Source of the DNA: Thamnaconus septentrionalis
Lineage: Eukaryota; Chordata; Actinopteri; Tetraodontiformes; Monacanthidae
Length of the DNA stretch: 64,000 nucleotides
Assembly: GCA_009823395.1 (NCBI GenBank)
Contig: CM020517.1
Span: 10,071,501 to 10,135,500, forward strand
Direction: 5' to 3'
Shown: in pieces, positions 27,870-39,962 of the stretch
How positions within the stretch are numbered: position 1 is the first letter of the stretch
Layout of the letters: every line of letters begins with the position of its first letter
Program-made: the position numbers and the translations under genes
The notes under the pieces: model-generated
The model's input: the letters and a program-made list of their open reading frames with translations, nothing else
Database searches by the model: none
What the model was told of the DNA's origin: nothing

Positions 27870-27904
<35 letters not shown>

Positions 27905-29097
27905 AGATTTGACTTCAATAAACTCTATTCCTGGCGTGAGCCTCTCTGCATGCACGCCAAATAAGTGATGCGGATGAATATTTCATGTCCCTGAATGTTT
28001 AATACGGCTCTGTTTATTTTTGATGCCGCCCTCCCTCCTTTTTGTTGTTGTTGATTTGTTGTTGTCTCCCGTGCAGGTTGGGAATGCAGCCCCGAGTGCA
28101 ACATAGAGAACGGCTTTTGTGAGAAGCCTGGCAAGTGCAGGTATACTGAAGCCCCAGTCTGAAACCCCCGGTGGGATTTGTGCTACAGTCCCCCCTCCCC
28201 AATCTCCATAAACGGATGGAATTTTAATTGGTCTTTGAAAGGAAGCGGTGGGAGAAAAGGAGAAAAAGGGATGAAACAGCAACACAGGCAAAAATGGCGT
28301 TAGGTGTGTGTATTGTGCAGAAACCTGTGGCCAGATAGCAGAGCGCTCCCAAAGCTTGCTGCACATAAGATTTCACAGATGGGGGCGGGGGCGGGGATCA
28401 CATCTCGGGCGAATCCTGCCACCGTTCCAGCTCTGTATTGGGCCGATTGAACACCCATTAGTGGAACCTTTTGCTAGAAGGAGGTGTGCAGGTACTATTG
28501 GGTCAGCTGCCGGCGCAGTGGAGCGCTGTGGTTGGTGTATTAATAGTCCGCCGCTGTTCCATTTCCCTCCTCCTCCTCCTCCTCTTCCTCCTCCTGCAGG
28601 TGCAAACCCGGGTGGCAGGGCGAGAACTGTAACCGGTGCCTGCCCTTCCCCGGCTGCCTGCACGGCACCTGCGAGAGGGCATGGCAGTGCGTGTGCGAGG
28701 AGGGCTGGGTGGGCAGCCTGTGTGACCGAGGTGAGTCTCACCGTACAGTGCATGCACACGCGCCAGCACCACAGTTACATGAGTGTGTCTATCTGCCTCT
28801 AAGAGTTCCCCTGGGGCAGCGAAGGCTGAGTCACCGGACGGTGGGTGGGTTTCAAAACAGACACACACACACACACACATGCACACACAAAGGAAGGCCG
28901 TTTGAAGCTGCTGACACATGATTTATGTCACATTCCATTAACAGTGACAATTTTTCATATAGGGAAATTGATAAGTTCATTAAGGGGCGTGAGATCCCCG
29001 GTGGCAGCTCCTCGAAATGACGTTGTGCCATGAGCATGAAGAATGCTTGAAAAATAAACAGATCAATGCATCTTTTAAAAAAAGACAGCGAAAGAGT

Positions 29098-29185
<88 letters not shown>

Positions 29186-32100
29186 AGCTAATCCAATCAA
29201 TCAGCCAACCACAGGAGCTGGTTGTTTGATTGTATTGGATGTTGGATCGTCTTGTTTTCTTTAAAGATGGAGCAGAAAAGATTCTTGCTTAGATGGGATT
29301 AATGAGATGGAAGGAAAAAAAAATCAAGTCACTAAAGTAACTGCAAATCTTAAGCTGGAAAGCTAAAGTGTTAAATCTGCACCGTTGGTTTCCCTTCAAG
29401 CCTTTTATAAGCACTCAGAAGAATATTTCATTGGAACATTTATGGAAATAGCAACATTTCAGTCTTCTAAGTTGGACCCTTTCATTTTGCTTGAAGTGTT
29501 TTTCCCAATCAGAAATAATGCACAATATATTTTCTGCAAAAAGCTTTGTCAAATAATCTGTGAGGCAGTGAACATTCAGATCACATGGCTGCAGTGTGCG
29601 CCTTCTCTCCCTTGAATATGTGGCACTGCATTGTTTTTGTATTGCATTAGCTGCGTGTCTTAGATGATACTACAGTAATATTGTAGGTTTTTTCAAAGTG
29701 ATTTTTCTAAAGTTCACTCGAAATTCGCTCAACATTGAGGGATAGACACGAGGCGATAACGGGCTCCAAGATATGACATTTCAGTTCTTTACGATGGGAG
29801 ACAGACAGATAGACGGTACATTTCAGTCAATAAACACTCAGTATTTGTCTCTGCGAGGATCATTATCGCATATGAAAATCTCTCCCGCCAGGCGAAAAAA
29901 CAGAGATGAAAGAAGATGAGAAGTTCTTTTCTGGCTCCCGGCTCAGTTTGGCCTCTATGCGTGCGCCGACAGAGCGTCTCTTGTTCTTCGCAGCAGCATA
30001 TGAGCGGCTCGCCCCGCGCGACGTCTCGTTCTCAGTTTTGTTCTCCGGTGACAAGACGCTTGTGGTGTGAACACGAGGCGCGAGAGAGCTGAAACAAAGA
30101 CGGAGGCAGAGGAGGAGGGTGGAGGGAGGGAGCGAGCGAGGGAGAGAACGGAGGAGGGAGGACACACAAGATCTAAAAACAGCTTTTCTTTTCTTTTTTT
30201 TCTTTGCTTTAACTTTCCACCCTGGCGCTCAGACGCTCGCCAATGCTCGTCGAGGCCCTGCGCCAGCAACGCCACCTGCATCGAGACGGGAGAGGGAGGA
30301 TATCTCTGCATCTGCCCGCCTGGATACACGGGGGGAAACTGCCACCTGAGGCGAGGACCCTGCCTCGCAGACGGGTAACAGAGCCGCTCTCCTTAAGTCC
30401 CTCCGTCCCCTGAAGGGCTCGCCTGCCGAGGCTCAAAGTGACACCTCAACCCCAATATGAAACTGCCAGCCCGGACCATCGGCTGAGGTTCTGCAGACAA
30501 TCTCCCAATCTACGCAATCCACGTAGCGCTTCTCGCATTTCAAAGAGGGAAAGCCAGTGTTTCCATTACCGCTAGAATTGCGCGAAACCTAAATATCGCA
30601 ATAAAAAATTGGTAATGGAAACACCTAAACTTCGAAAAACCTCTCAAATATCGCTAAAAGATTTGTACGCTCTCTTATTGCAATTGTACTTAGTCGAAAT
30701 TTTAGAAATATCAATTTTATTTTGCGAAAAACTGACATGGAAACACAGCTATTGAGGCCTAGGAGTCCAAACTAAGAACTACTGGGGCCAAGTTGAATCC
30801 AACTCGAGCACGTTTTCCGGGGAAAGTCTGGTTTGTTTTTGCAGAGGTGTGAATGCGCCATCCAACCCTGATGCGGGTCGAAGGTGAAAAGTCTGGTTGG
30901 CTGAAAAACAAAAGGCCTCTGTCTGCTTCAAGTGAGCCCAATGCATGAAGTGAACTACAGCACAGTGATTTAAATGCTTTGGCAAGAGGTTTCAGTGTTG
31001 CCCCATAACGACAGACAAATTGGACATGACGCCCTTGGATGACATCACTCACAAGCAGGATGGAGACATGCCACGATCTTCATTGTGTTGCACTTAATGT
31101 TGGAGCACGTGGACCGTAACTAATTGGACTGTGGGACTTTGGGACTTTTTTTAGAGAATCTCTCTGTGCTACCGTCTTTGAAGCACTGTATAAAGGACTG
31201 ATCTTCCCGTTAAGATAAAAAGGATTTCCAAAATAATCTGCTTAAAATTCAATTCATTATCTGCCGCCTCACACCTTTCATGCGTCGCTCTCACTCACCC
31301 CCACTGCAGCGGCAGTGGCAGCGCCGTCAAAATTTCCTGACGTGTCTGAGACGCTGCGCTAACTGCGCCACCGTGCACATCGCTCCCCGACGCCGAGCCA
31401 GTGTCAGTCAACTGTTTTTCTGTGCGGTGGGTCTTTCATCTGCCCTGTCGTTCCTCCATGCTGGTGCATCAAAGGGCTGAGAGGAGCCGTCTCGCAAAAC
31501 TTCCTCTGAAAATACGTGTGCTATTAGACCTCGACTGTGGCTCTCAGTGCAGCAATGTCCGACTCTGGAACGAGACGCGGAAACAATAGAAGAAGAGGAG
31601 GAGGAGAACGATCCCCTCGTTCTTCTTGTCATTAATTAATCAGGAGCTACTTCCTCTTTTCGCACTTCGGGGCCACGCACGAATGGCAAAACACAGGCTG
31701 TTGCCTGGTGTGTGCAACGGTAGCGACGCACTGCTGCACTACCTATGTTGCTACTACACCTGTAGAGGGGTAGTAGCAACATAGACAAATAACAGTCAAA
31801 GACTAAGGATGCTATTCTACCCCTCTTGGTTGTAACCAGTGGATGTTTGGCTTGGTGTTGCTTTTCTATGGTCTCTGCCCAGTCTGACCTATGACCCCTG
31901 ACATCATCAAGACATTTTCCTCCACATGGCCGCGCGCCCACTGGATATTTTATGGTTTGGGCATCATGCTCCATAAACCCTGCAGATGGTTGTAATGAGG
32001 TGAAAATTCCAACATAGATCAGCAGCGGCTTGTGAGACACTTGGATCTGTAGCCCGTCTGGCACCAACTAAATTTAGAGTCATCCAACCTCCGGTTCTTC

Positions 32101-34067
32101 CCCATTCAGACTGACTGCTTCACCACATCCACTTGCCTAAACATTAATTAGCCGCTCTGATTGACTGAATAGCTTAAGAAGCAAATAAAACATTTTAACT
32201 ACGACAGCAGACGGTGAATGCAGTTCACGGAATAAACCACATCTGCGCTTTTTGTTCAAATTCAAAAATGGAGCAAGCTTCCCTTGAGATAAGACGTGAA
32301 TTCACCTCTGTCTGTTTTTTCCTGAAAGACTCAGCCGGAGGGAGAATCTGTCAAATACATTTAAAGGGTCTTCGGGAGAGCGCCGTTAGCTTCCCCGAAG
32401 ACTTTGGAACAGCATTGTGCTCTTTCTCCATGAGGTTGTGCCGTTATCGACGTCTGCGCGCCTAGAATCCAATAGCCCGCAGGTCCTTGTCGATTAATTG
32501 ACGGGCTCCCCGTCCAGTCGGAAGGAGAGAGAGGAAAAGAAAAATCTTTGTGGTCTCATTATAATTTCACAAAGAGATGACTGGAGCTGCAACATCCAAG
32601 TCAGAAGAATTAATCTAAATTAAAAAAAAAAAGGCCTGTTCAGGGGTTTCATCAATCAGTCTCTCCATGAGACAGCAGGGGTGAATCCCCGCATCCCACT
32701 GCCATTATTCTTTTGACCAGCAGAGACACAATGTCAGGGGCTTGTGTAATTACATGAGCTTCTATTAGGAGCTATTGACTATTTTTATCGCATCTTTTCA
32801 TCTCTGTGCTTTGTGCGGCGCGGCTGCAGTGATAAGATACGGTGCAGCCACGCCGGAGCCTCAGGTTGGAGCCGGTTTTCACCCTGCTGCTGCTGCTGCT
32901 ATCAGCTAGTGGATGCTACGTCCAGCTTGTACGGATGACTGACTGAACTTGCAATCACAGCTGAACTGTCTTCCCAGCGCGTCGCTAATTACACTGTAAA
33001 TCCAGGTCAACTTTACACGGGGTCACATTTCTTCACCATGCAATTTGAGAAGTTTCACCGCCTGCGTTTTCTCTCAACTTTTTAGATAAAACATTTTAGC
33101 CTGTGGATCCAAGCAATCGGCACTGTGTCGTTTAGCTGCATATTAGCTGGCACTCTGTCAAGAAATGACAATGATCCGGTGCTTTAACCAGCAGGTGATT
33201 CAAGACCCGGCCCAGCTTGTAGAAATACGTCTTCTTCAGCACAGTTTTACGGCCGTTCAGCAGCAGATTAAACATGCCGTCATAAAGCTTCAGCTTCACT
33301 TCCAACTGCTGTGCGTTAACGTTGTTCCTCTCCGTCCCGCCTCTCCTTCCCTCCCCAGCTCTCCTTGTCAGAACGGCGGTACATGCATGGATGCTGACGG
33401 CCTGTCAACCTCCTCCTCCTGTCGTTGTCCGCCGGGATTTTCGGGAGACTTTTGCGAGAGGGCTGCCATCGCTGCCGCCGCCGTCATCGCTGACAGCTGC
33501 CGGCCCAACCCCTGCCTGAACGGCGGAAACTGCACGAGCCTCGGCTCGGCCTTCCACTGCACCTGCCACAAGCCGTTCGCCGGCGCCGACTGTTCACTGA
33601 AGCAGCAGCAACAGCAGCAGCGGCCCAAAGCCAGGCCCAGGCCGCCGGCCGCCACCGGGTCCGCCGACAACCGGCCGTTGGCGCTGGCGCCGCAGCACTA
33701 CTCCCTGCCGGCTCACACCTTCCACAAGCTCCTCCGGCCGCCCGAGAGGGACCTGCTCAAGATCACCCTGAAGGAGACGGTGCACCCCCGCGGCGTGCTG
33801 GTCACCCACGGCCAGCTGCTCTGCTTCGGCCTGCTGGCGCTGCTCACCTGCCTGGTGGTCCTGGGCACGACGGGCATCGTGTTCTTCGGCCGCTGCGAGG
33901 CGTGGCTGGCCAACGCCAAGTACAGCCAGCTGGTGCGCCAGCAGAGGGAGCACCTGCTGAGGGAGGCGGGAGGCTCGGGCCAGGAGGAGCAGGAGCACTC
34001 GGTGAACATCATCCTGCCGGAGAAGATCAGACTCAGCAGCTTCGGGAGACACTACACCTCCATCTGA
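27782..34067 (+). CDS. dlk1: Protein delta homolog 1, five coding exons
   Basis: Coding exons are 27,782-27,833, 28,077-28,140, 28,600-28,730, 30,233-30,374 and 33,359-34,067. All introns are GT-AG, phases match, and the product is 365 residues. The start ATG has A at -3 and opens a signal peptide (residues 1-18). Five EGF repeats follow, each with six cysteines: about 21-49, 52-80, 87-118, 126-164 and 177-208. Then come a glutamine/proline-rich juxtamembrane region, a membrane helix near 283-307 and a 58-residue tail with VNIILPEKI, matching the mammalian DLK1 C-terminus (VNIIFPEKI). There is no DSL domain, as expected of DLK1, a non-canonical Notch-pathway ligand that restrains adipogenic and other differentiation. 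Mammalian DLK1 has six EGF repeats, so one is missing here. The five-exon structure is as in mammals. The convergent neighbour is dio3. Confidence 0.95.
27869..27902. repeat. (CA)n in dlk1 intron 1
   Basis: CA microsatellite just downstream of the donor of coding exon 1. Confidence 0.9.
28859..28888. repeat. (CA)n in dlk1 intron 3
   Basis: Interrupted CA microsatellite, read directly. Confidence 0.9.
29103..29184. repeat. (AG)n microsatellite in dlk1 intron 3
   Basis: About 41 uninterrupted AG units. The purine-only strand is the sense strand of dlk1. Confidence 0.95.
30555..30748 (+). mobile_element. Short Harbinger-type MITE in dlk1 intron 4 (copy 2)
   Basis: The element has 10-bp terminal inverted repeats: GTGTTTCCAT at 30,557 and ATGGAAACAC ending at 30,746. 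An internal ATTACC/GGTAAT pair forms a nested inverted repeat. It shares the CCTAAACTTC core with the copies at 11.4 and 46.2 kb but lacks the coding relic. At about 190 bp it is a non-autonomous element. Confidence 0.55.
31743..31784. repeat. Perfect 15-bp inverted repeat (hairpin) in dlk1 intron 4
   Basis: CTATGTTGCTACTAC at 31,743-31,757 is the exact reverse complement of 31,770-31,784, with a 12-base spacer. Two further pairs are possible inside the spacer after one mismatch. Part of the right arm and loop (GAGGGGTAG) can also pair with CTACCCCTC at 31,817. The stem is shorter than a usual microRNA precursor. Confidence 0.7.
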
Positions 34068-35140
34068 TTGCGATTCGAGGGCCGTCCGTCAGGAATTAAT
34101 GTGTTCAAAAATAGGCGGCGGCAAACAGCAAACAGTGAGATGGAGTTGGACTTCATCGGCGGGAGTGGGACTGGACCGTGACGCCGGATTGTAAATGTAC
34201 CCTAAGATGTACCAAAACTACAAGTAGAATGTCGCGCCGAGTCTCATTGACTGGTTTCAAAGATGTCATTGTGTCGTATTTTCTAGAAAACACGGACGAT
34301 CGGTCTGCGTCAGGGCAGTTACAGAGGTCAGCGCGTGGCTGGATAGCAGCACAGGGACACGTTTGTCATTCCATTTGTTGCCAATTCAAGTGGTTTGTGC
34401 CCCGTTTAAAAAGGTGCAAACTCTAGTTGATGGTGGAAAATAGTATGCCAAATTGACAATAATACAAGTGTTTTTGTTTTTGAATTAATTTAGGTTTTTT
34501 ATCTGTCATCTGAACATGAATTTTAGGACGAATTGGTGTTAGCCAATAGAAAATTAGGCGCCGTTAGTTTGTTGCTGCTGGTTCTTAATTGTTTCCATGT
34601 TGCTCTGTGTAGTCAAATAGATGCGGAAGTTTTGCAATTAAACTTTTTCTGAAGCGTGAGCATTCTTTTTTAAAACTATATTTTTTATAATGGCTAGTTG
34701 ATTTTCTCACCACTGAAATGTCATTGTCCTGCTTGAGCGCTGCGATCAATACTTTTGCACCTTTAAGTGTCATTGTTTTTGCTTAATCGTGCATGATATA
34801 GTCGCCTTGTCAAGCTCACAGAAAAAAACTAACAGTGAAAGTCTTTACAAAGGGTCAAATCATACAAAATACTAATGTTTATCTGTTGCGATGCAGATTT
34901 TTATGGTTTTGCTGTGATTTCGCGGTATTCATATCTCTCCCAGTGCAGCTCCTCATTGTGCAAATTGGGAAAATTCTACCCAAGTTCTTCCTTTAAATCA
35001 AAAATCAAAAATTCTTAATTAAGGCTGTTTACATTGCTCAAAAGACGGCAGAGGTGACAAATGACTGGAATTTTAATAGTTGTGTCAGTTGCTGTGGTGG
35101 TCAGAAAATGTTTCCTTGTCTTAATTACTTTTAATAAAAA
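34068..35140 (+). other. dlk1: dlk1 3' UTR (predicted)
   Basis: An AT-rich tail follows the stop codon at 34,065-34,067. The first clear AATAAA is at 35,133-35,138, with a second near 35,175, implying a 3' UTR of about 1.1 kb. There are no open frames of note. Confidence 0.5.
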
Positions 35141-35506
35141 TCACCGATAATCACATTCTTCTCGAAATGATAAAATAAAAATCAAGTATTTAACCTGATG
35201 ATGCTCCAGTAATTGAATCAGGTTGAGGCAACATCAGACACTTACTTGGCTAACATGTTGCACACACGCACAAAAACCCCATCAATAGACAAACAACCAC
35301 AAATTGGAGTCCAGCATTGCAACTTTGCTTCTCTCACATGATTACACACCTTGTATTCCTAAATACCAGCACAAAACAGCACTTTTCTACTGGACTACAA
35401 AGCTTGACTGCCTCTTTGTCAGTCTCTGGCGCCACCGTGTGGACAAGATGCTCTAACGTCAACTGGTGAGTCCTACAGCTGAAGGTACTGTAATCAGCAA
35501 CAACTT

Positions 35507-35660
35507 AAAGGTCCGGTGTGTAAAATTTAGTGGCGTTCGATAGTAATAATGCATACAGCAAACAATGCCAACAATGTCACATCTAACATTAAAATATAAT
35601 CAAAAATATTGATATTAGCCCGTTAAAAGAATATAAATATTGATTTTTTGTAACATTTTA
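35507..35660 (+). mobile_element. Likely interspersed repeat fragment
   Basis: It begins AAAGGTCCGGTGTGTAAAAT, a word I associate with a very common dispersed element of percomorph fishes, and fades into AT-rich DNA. The class is uncertain and I see no terminal repeat pair. Confidence 0.35.
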
Positions 35661-36122
35661 AAATCAAATTTCATGGCAATAAATCGATTTAAATGTCGGG
35701 CCTGGGTTTGGTCGGGGGAGAACGTGGTGCTGTATATTGCAATGATGAAATCCTATAGCTAGCAAGAGGTCAAAGCAGAGCCAGTGAGGCTGTACAGCAA
35801 GACAGAGAGACTCACTATGGTTAAAAGACGTAACAAACATAAATGCTAACAAATCATCCTGGCTGATCTTCCAAGCACAGTTAAAGTCAGTCAGGCGTGT
35901 GCGATAAAATCCAGCCACAAATTCACGCCGATATAATCGACAGATGTCGACCGATCCAGCGAGGCCAAAATAGAGTTGTAGGCTACATTCAAAACTGCAA
36001 CAAGAAAAAGAAAAAACCTGTTTACTTAATTTTTAATGGGAATAATGCTGTCCAGCTGTTGTTTCGGAGAAAAATATGTTCAAATGACAGCTCAAGCAGG
36101 ATATGAATAAAATACAGAAGAA

Positions 36123-36320
36123 ATTAAAAACATCTCATTCATTCATTCATTCATTCATTCATTCATTCATTCATTCATTCATTCATTCATCTTCTATACC
36201 CGCTTATTCCAATTCAGGGTCACGGGGGTCTGCTGGAGCCTATCCCAGCTGTTTTAGGGCGAAGGCAGGGTGACGCCCTGGACAAGTCGCCAGTTCATCG
36301 CAGGGCATTAAAAACATCTC
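36123..36320 (-). mobile_element. 5'-truncated L2/CR1-clade LINE tail with target-site duplication
   Basis: Read on the minus strand, the element body (36,306 down to about 36,191) contains the fish LINE 3' end words CTGGGATAGGCTCCAGCAG and CCCTGAATTGGAATAAGCGG. It ends in an (ATGA)n tail, seen as (ATTC)n at about 36,135-36,190. The insertion is bounded by identical 14-base direct repeats, ATTAAAAACATCTC, at 36,123-36,136 and 36,307-36,320, so both ends of this short copy are intact. A SINE sharing the same LINE tail is possible. Confidence 0.75.
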
Positions 36321-37439
36321 GTATGACTTAATATCAAAGATGACTTTCCAGAGGTGTCGCGTCGAACTGACACTACGAATCTATAGCCTCTTCTCTACTA
36401 ACATTAGCGCGTTGTCACCGTGTTTTTTGGACGCGGGACGTCGCGCAATCGATCGGCATTAATCCCTTCTCCACGGTCCAAGCCCAGTGGGTTACTCCAA
36501 ACCGCTGAAAGTCAGATCCAGATCATTCCACCCAGAGTACGCGACGCAGCGATGACAAGTGTGTGAAAATATCACTAATGACCACCAGATGTCAGCTATC
36601 TAAAAGGAGACCAGCTCGGGCAGACGCTTATTGTTCTCGAATTTTGAACAGTTGAATTCATTATTGCAGCATTCAGGATATCCTCGCAGATGTCTGCGAA
36701 ATCCTTGCTGTGTTTCGCACCAGCAAACAGTGACGTGAGAGTAAGAACCACAGACGGTTAATGGATCCTAAGGAGAGACGCAACCTGTTGCAGCACAATA
36801 CATTTACAGCAATCACCCCCTCTGTTTTACAGAGCCCTGGTGTTTCCCCTCCCTGCGCTGTGACTTCAGCTCATTAGCAAATGTCCCCCTGCCGCGTTTA
36901 TACGTCTTCCTGAGCCACCAGACGAACCTCACAAACAAAACTGACAGCCGCATGAATAAATCTGAGTGGAAGCAGTTGTGCTCATCGCAGGTTACAGACG
37001 AGTCACAGCCCTCTGCCCAGGCCGCATCTTAAATGACTTTTACCGCAGCCAACTCAGTCCAAAAATAAATTAACAAAATAAAATAAACCTGCATAAAAGT
37101 CACTTTTTAAGACTGGGTCCACTTCTCCTGTAGTCTGTGCATTATTGGAAACTGCGAGGCAGAAGAAGAAAAAAAAAAGGGAGAGCGAGAGGCAGTGCCG
37201 GGTAAAAGGTTGTTCTTTATGTTTCAGTGGGGCCTTGCAGGGGCCCCGCAACCACACGTTCATATGTGGAGGAATGACCCCCAGGAGAGAAAGAGGCCCC
37301 TTACTTTGAGAACTGACATGAGACAGGGAGGGGGAAAAAAGAAAGCTGAGCAGACCTGCTGCGCTCCCTCTGGATCATAAAAGCGAAACAGACCTGCAGA
37401 AGTTAAATCTCTCTCACCAGCCTGAGACCTTTAACCTCG

Positions 37440-37462
37440 TTTTTTTTTTTTTTTTTTTTTTT
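37440..37462. repeat. Poly-T tract
   Basis: Uninterrupted run of about 22 T. Confidence 0.9.
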
Positions 37463-38661
37463 CTCCCCTCCTCCCCCGGCTCCATCTGCTGCTTAAATTA
37501 CGCAGAGGAGGGAATACGGATCGGGCTCGAAGAATTCCAGAGGGTCCCTTTTTCAGGGGCATGCTTCTAGGATACCCTCAAAGTTATATTTCATTTACAA
37601 GTTTGCTTGTTAAATGTCTTCCAGATGAGCAGTGGAGTGACTGCCGCGAGGAAAAGCAGAGAAGGGGGGAAAAAAAAGGACAAATGGCTGCAGGCGGATC
37701 GGGCGCAACATTCTGTAACATCGCTGGAATTTCTCAATTTTCTTGTGACTGTGGCCTCAAACGTTTTTGGCACAGGCTCCGACATGCGCGGGTTCATCCG
37801 AGGTGATCGCTCAGTGCTCTCATATATATGGTGGCCAGCAGAGGTCAAACTGTCTCAGCGCATTCCTAAAAAATGAAAAAAGAATAAAAATGCACTTCTT
37901 CCCACACACAGGAAGATTTTGAAGTCGTCTTCGACAAACTGCAACCTTGTTAATTTGCCAGAGGCCAAGATAATGTCCTTGATTCCCCCCGCGAAACAGG
38001 TCACAAGAGCAAAGAGCAGCAAACACTATAAATAACGGCATGTTATTATCAAAGGCAAAAGAACACAGACCCCCGGCTTTTGTGTTTGTTTTGCAGTTAA
38101 GCTACCTTGCCAATTCACAAACACGCCCCGCCAGTGTCAACAGGTCTGACATTTATTGTTAACTGATGTGTTGTTCATGTGCCAGCAGGGAAGAACACGG
38201 TGTTTTAGTTTATTTATTTTTATCACATTTCATTAGTTGGCGCATTACTATTTGCAAAAGTCATAGTTCCAAGGGCACTTACATGCCTCTCACGGTGTTC
38301 TTTCGTGGGAGTCACTGTGTCCTTTGCAGATCAAAAGTCACACGACTGTCGTGTAGTTATTTTACCTCGGGCTGCCGGTCAGTTTTGCTTTACTTTCAAA
38401 GAATAAAATGCACCGTGTTCGGACGGAGAAAATAAAAGCTCTTTCAAACCACCTCGTCCTGCACTGACTCCAATCTAAGGCCACTATGTGTAATGGACCA
38501 CGACGCAACAAAGCAAAGGGAACCTTCCCCAGGAAAGGAGAACTTTCTCCGCCGTCTCATTGTTCCTTTTTCACATGGTGACTGATTTCCTGATGGTTTA
38601 TGGGAAACAGTCGGCAACAAGTCACGACAGAGTGTTGGGGGGCCCCCCAGTTCGGACCAAA

Positions 38662-38779
<118 letters not shown>

Positions 38780-39321
38780 CATTCATTTTCAAGATGGTTG
38801 TGAGTCCAGACTGCAGCAGCGCCCACTGCAGCAGGCTTGCTTCGGGGAAAGAAAAGGAGAAAATGCAATGAAGAGTTAAAGCTGGATGGAGTTTCGCAGT
38901 GTCAAAGCCATCACAGAGACACCCTGCCACTGCTGCGGACGGATCCTCGCCCGCCCTGGGATCTGCACGCTAAGCCCTGAGAACGTGTGTGTTTAGACTC
39001 TATAGGTGGATGTATCGCTCGTCGTAATAGGATCAGGTGTGATTATCCTCATCTAATAGTGTAGTGTCAACGGCTTAGAGAAGGGGCTGTGCAGAACAAA
39101 GCTGCGCGCTTTTGGGGTTTTAGTGGCTCTGTATAAAGCAAAGACCAACCGGGTAATTGTTATCTGTGCATGTTTTTTTTTTTTTTTTAAGTCCTGCCTA
39201 ATCTGACAGGCGATGTATTTCAGCTGTATCTCAGTTTGCTCCAACTGCAGGATCTTTGGGAAAGTGCGCATGGGGGGGTGGGTGCTCTGCAGCAAGCAAA
39301 TGACTCATGATTTCTTTTCAA

Positions 39322-39352
39322 TGAATGAATGAATGAATGAATGAATGAATGA
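39322..39352. repeat. (AATG)n tetranucleotide repeat
   Basis: Seven to eight AATG units. No LINE body is recognisable next to it. Confidence 0.9.
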
Positions 39353-39797
39353 AAAATAAATGAGTATACAGGCATGCGTCCAATTGAAACTTTAAGGGCT
39401 ACACTGCCTTTAGAAAACCCCTGACTTGTATAAAAAAAAAAGGGCCTTTGTTGAAAGAAAAGGTTTTTCCTGTTTTTGATTTTAGTTGGTGAGGGAGAAT
39501 CCTGAGCTTTTTTGAAATCATTTAATTTGTTCCTGCCTCTCCGCACCAATTTCAGCATCTGCCATTCACATAGTAGATTTCTACAGGAATCCATGACTTG
39601 CCCCTGTTGCACTTGTGCAGTAATTCAACCGTCTACCTCAGGACACTAAAAATCTACGCACAGTTAATCAAATAAAAAACAAAAAACCTCACCACCTTGC
39701 CCGAGAACGTCAGAACCTTCCCCCAGAATTCTGAAGCCCTTACCTTTTCAAATCAGAACAGGCCTGTGAAGACAGAATGGTTGTTTGTTTTTTGTTT

Positions 39798-39803
39798 TTT
39801 TAT
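39798..39803 (-). terminator. dio3: dio3 polyadenylation signal
   Basis: AATAAA on the minus strand, followed by an A-rich stretch. It lies about 100 bases beyond the SECIS element and gives a 3' UTR near 600 bases. Confidence 0.6.
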
Positions 39804-39899
39804 TGTATGAAAAATATCAATTCAGACAAAGAGGTATTTACAAAGAGAGTCGCGCCACGCAGGACAGACAGTAACACCTTCACCGTGGTCTCCAGTATA

Positions 39900-39962
39900 A
39901 AAAACATCAGTGTCGGTCCTCTGGATGTCGAGTCCGTTTAAAAACCGAACCTCACAAAAATA
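39900..39962 (-). promoter_or_regulatory. dio3: SECIS element in the dio3 3' UTR
   Basis: On the minus strand the 5' core GTGA (39,955-39,952) is followed after 12 bases by the apical AAAC (39,939-39,936) and later by the 3' core TGAT (39,909-39,906). The stem GGTTCGGTTTTT can pair with the segment ending GGACCGAC using G-U wobbles and one bulge. A short GGA/TCC helix closes the top, as in a form 2 SECIS. Spacing and core match the family, and this element is needed for reading the in-frame UGA as selenocysteine. Confidence 0.8.

Noticed and set aside
33594..34052. Minus-strand open frame opposite dlk1 exon 5
   Set aside because: Antisense shadow; the plus strand encodes the conserved Dlk1 membrane helix and tail.
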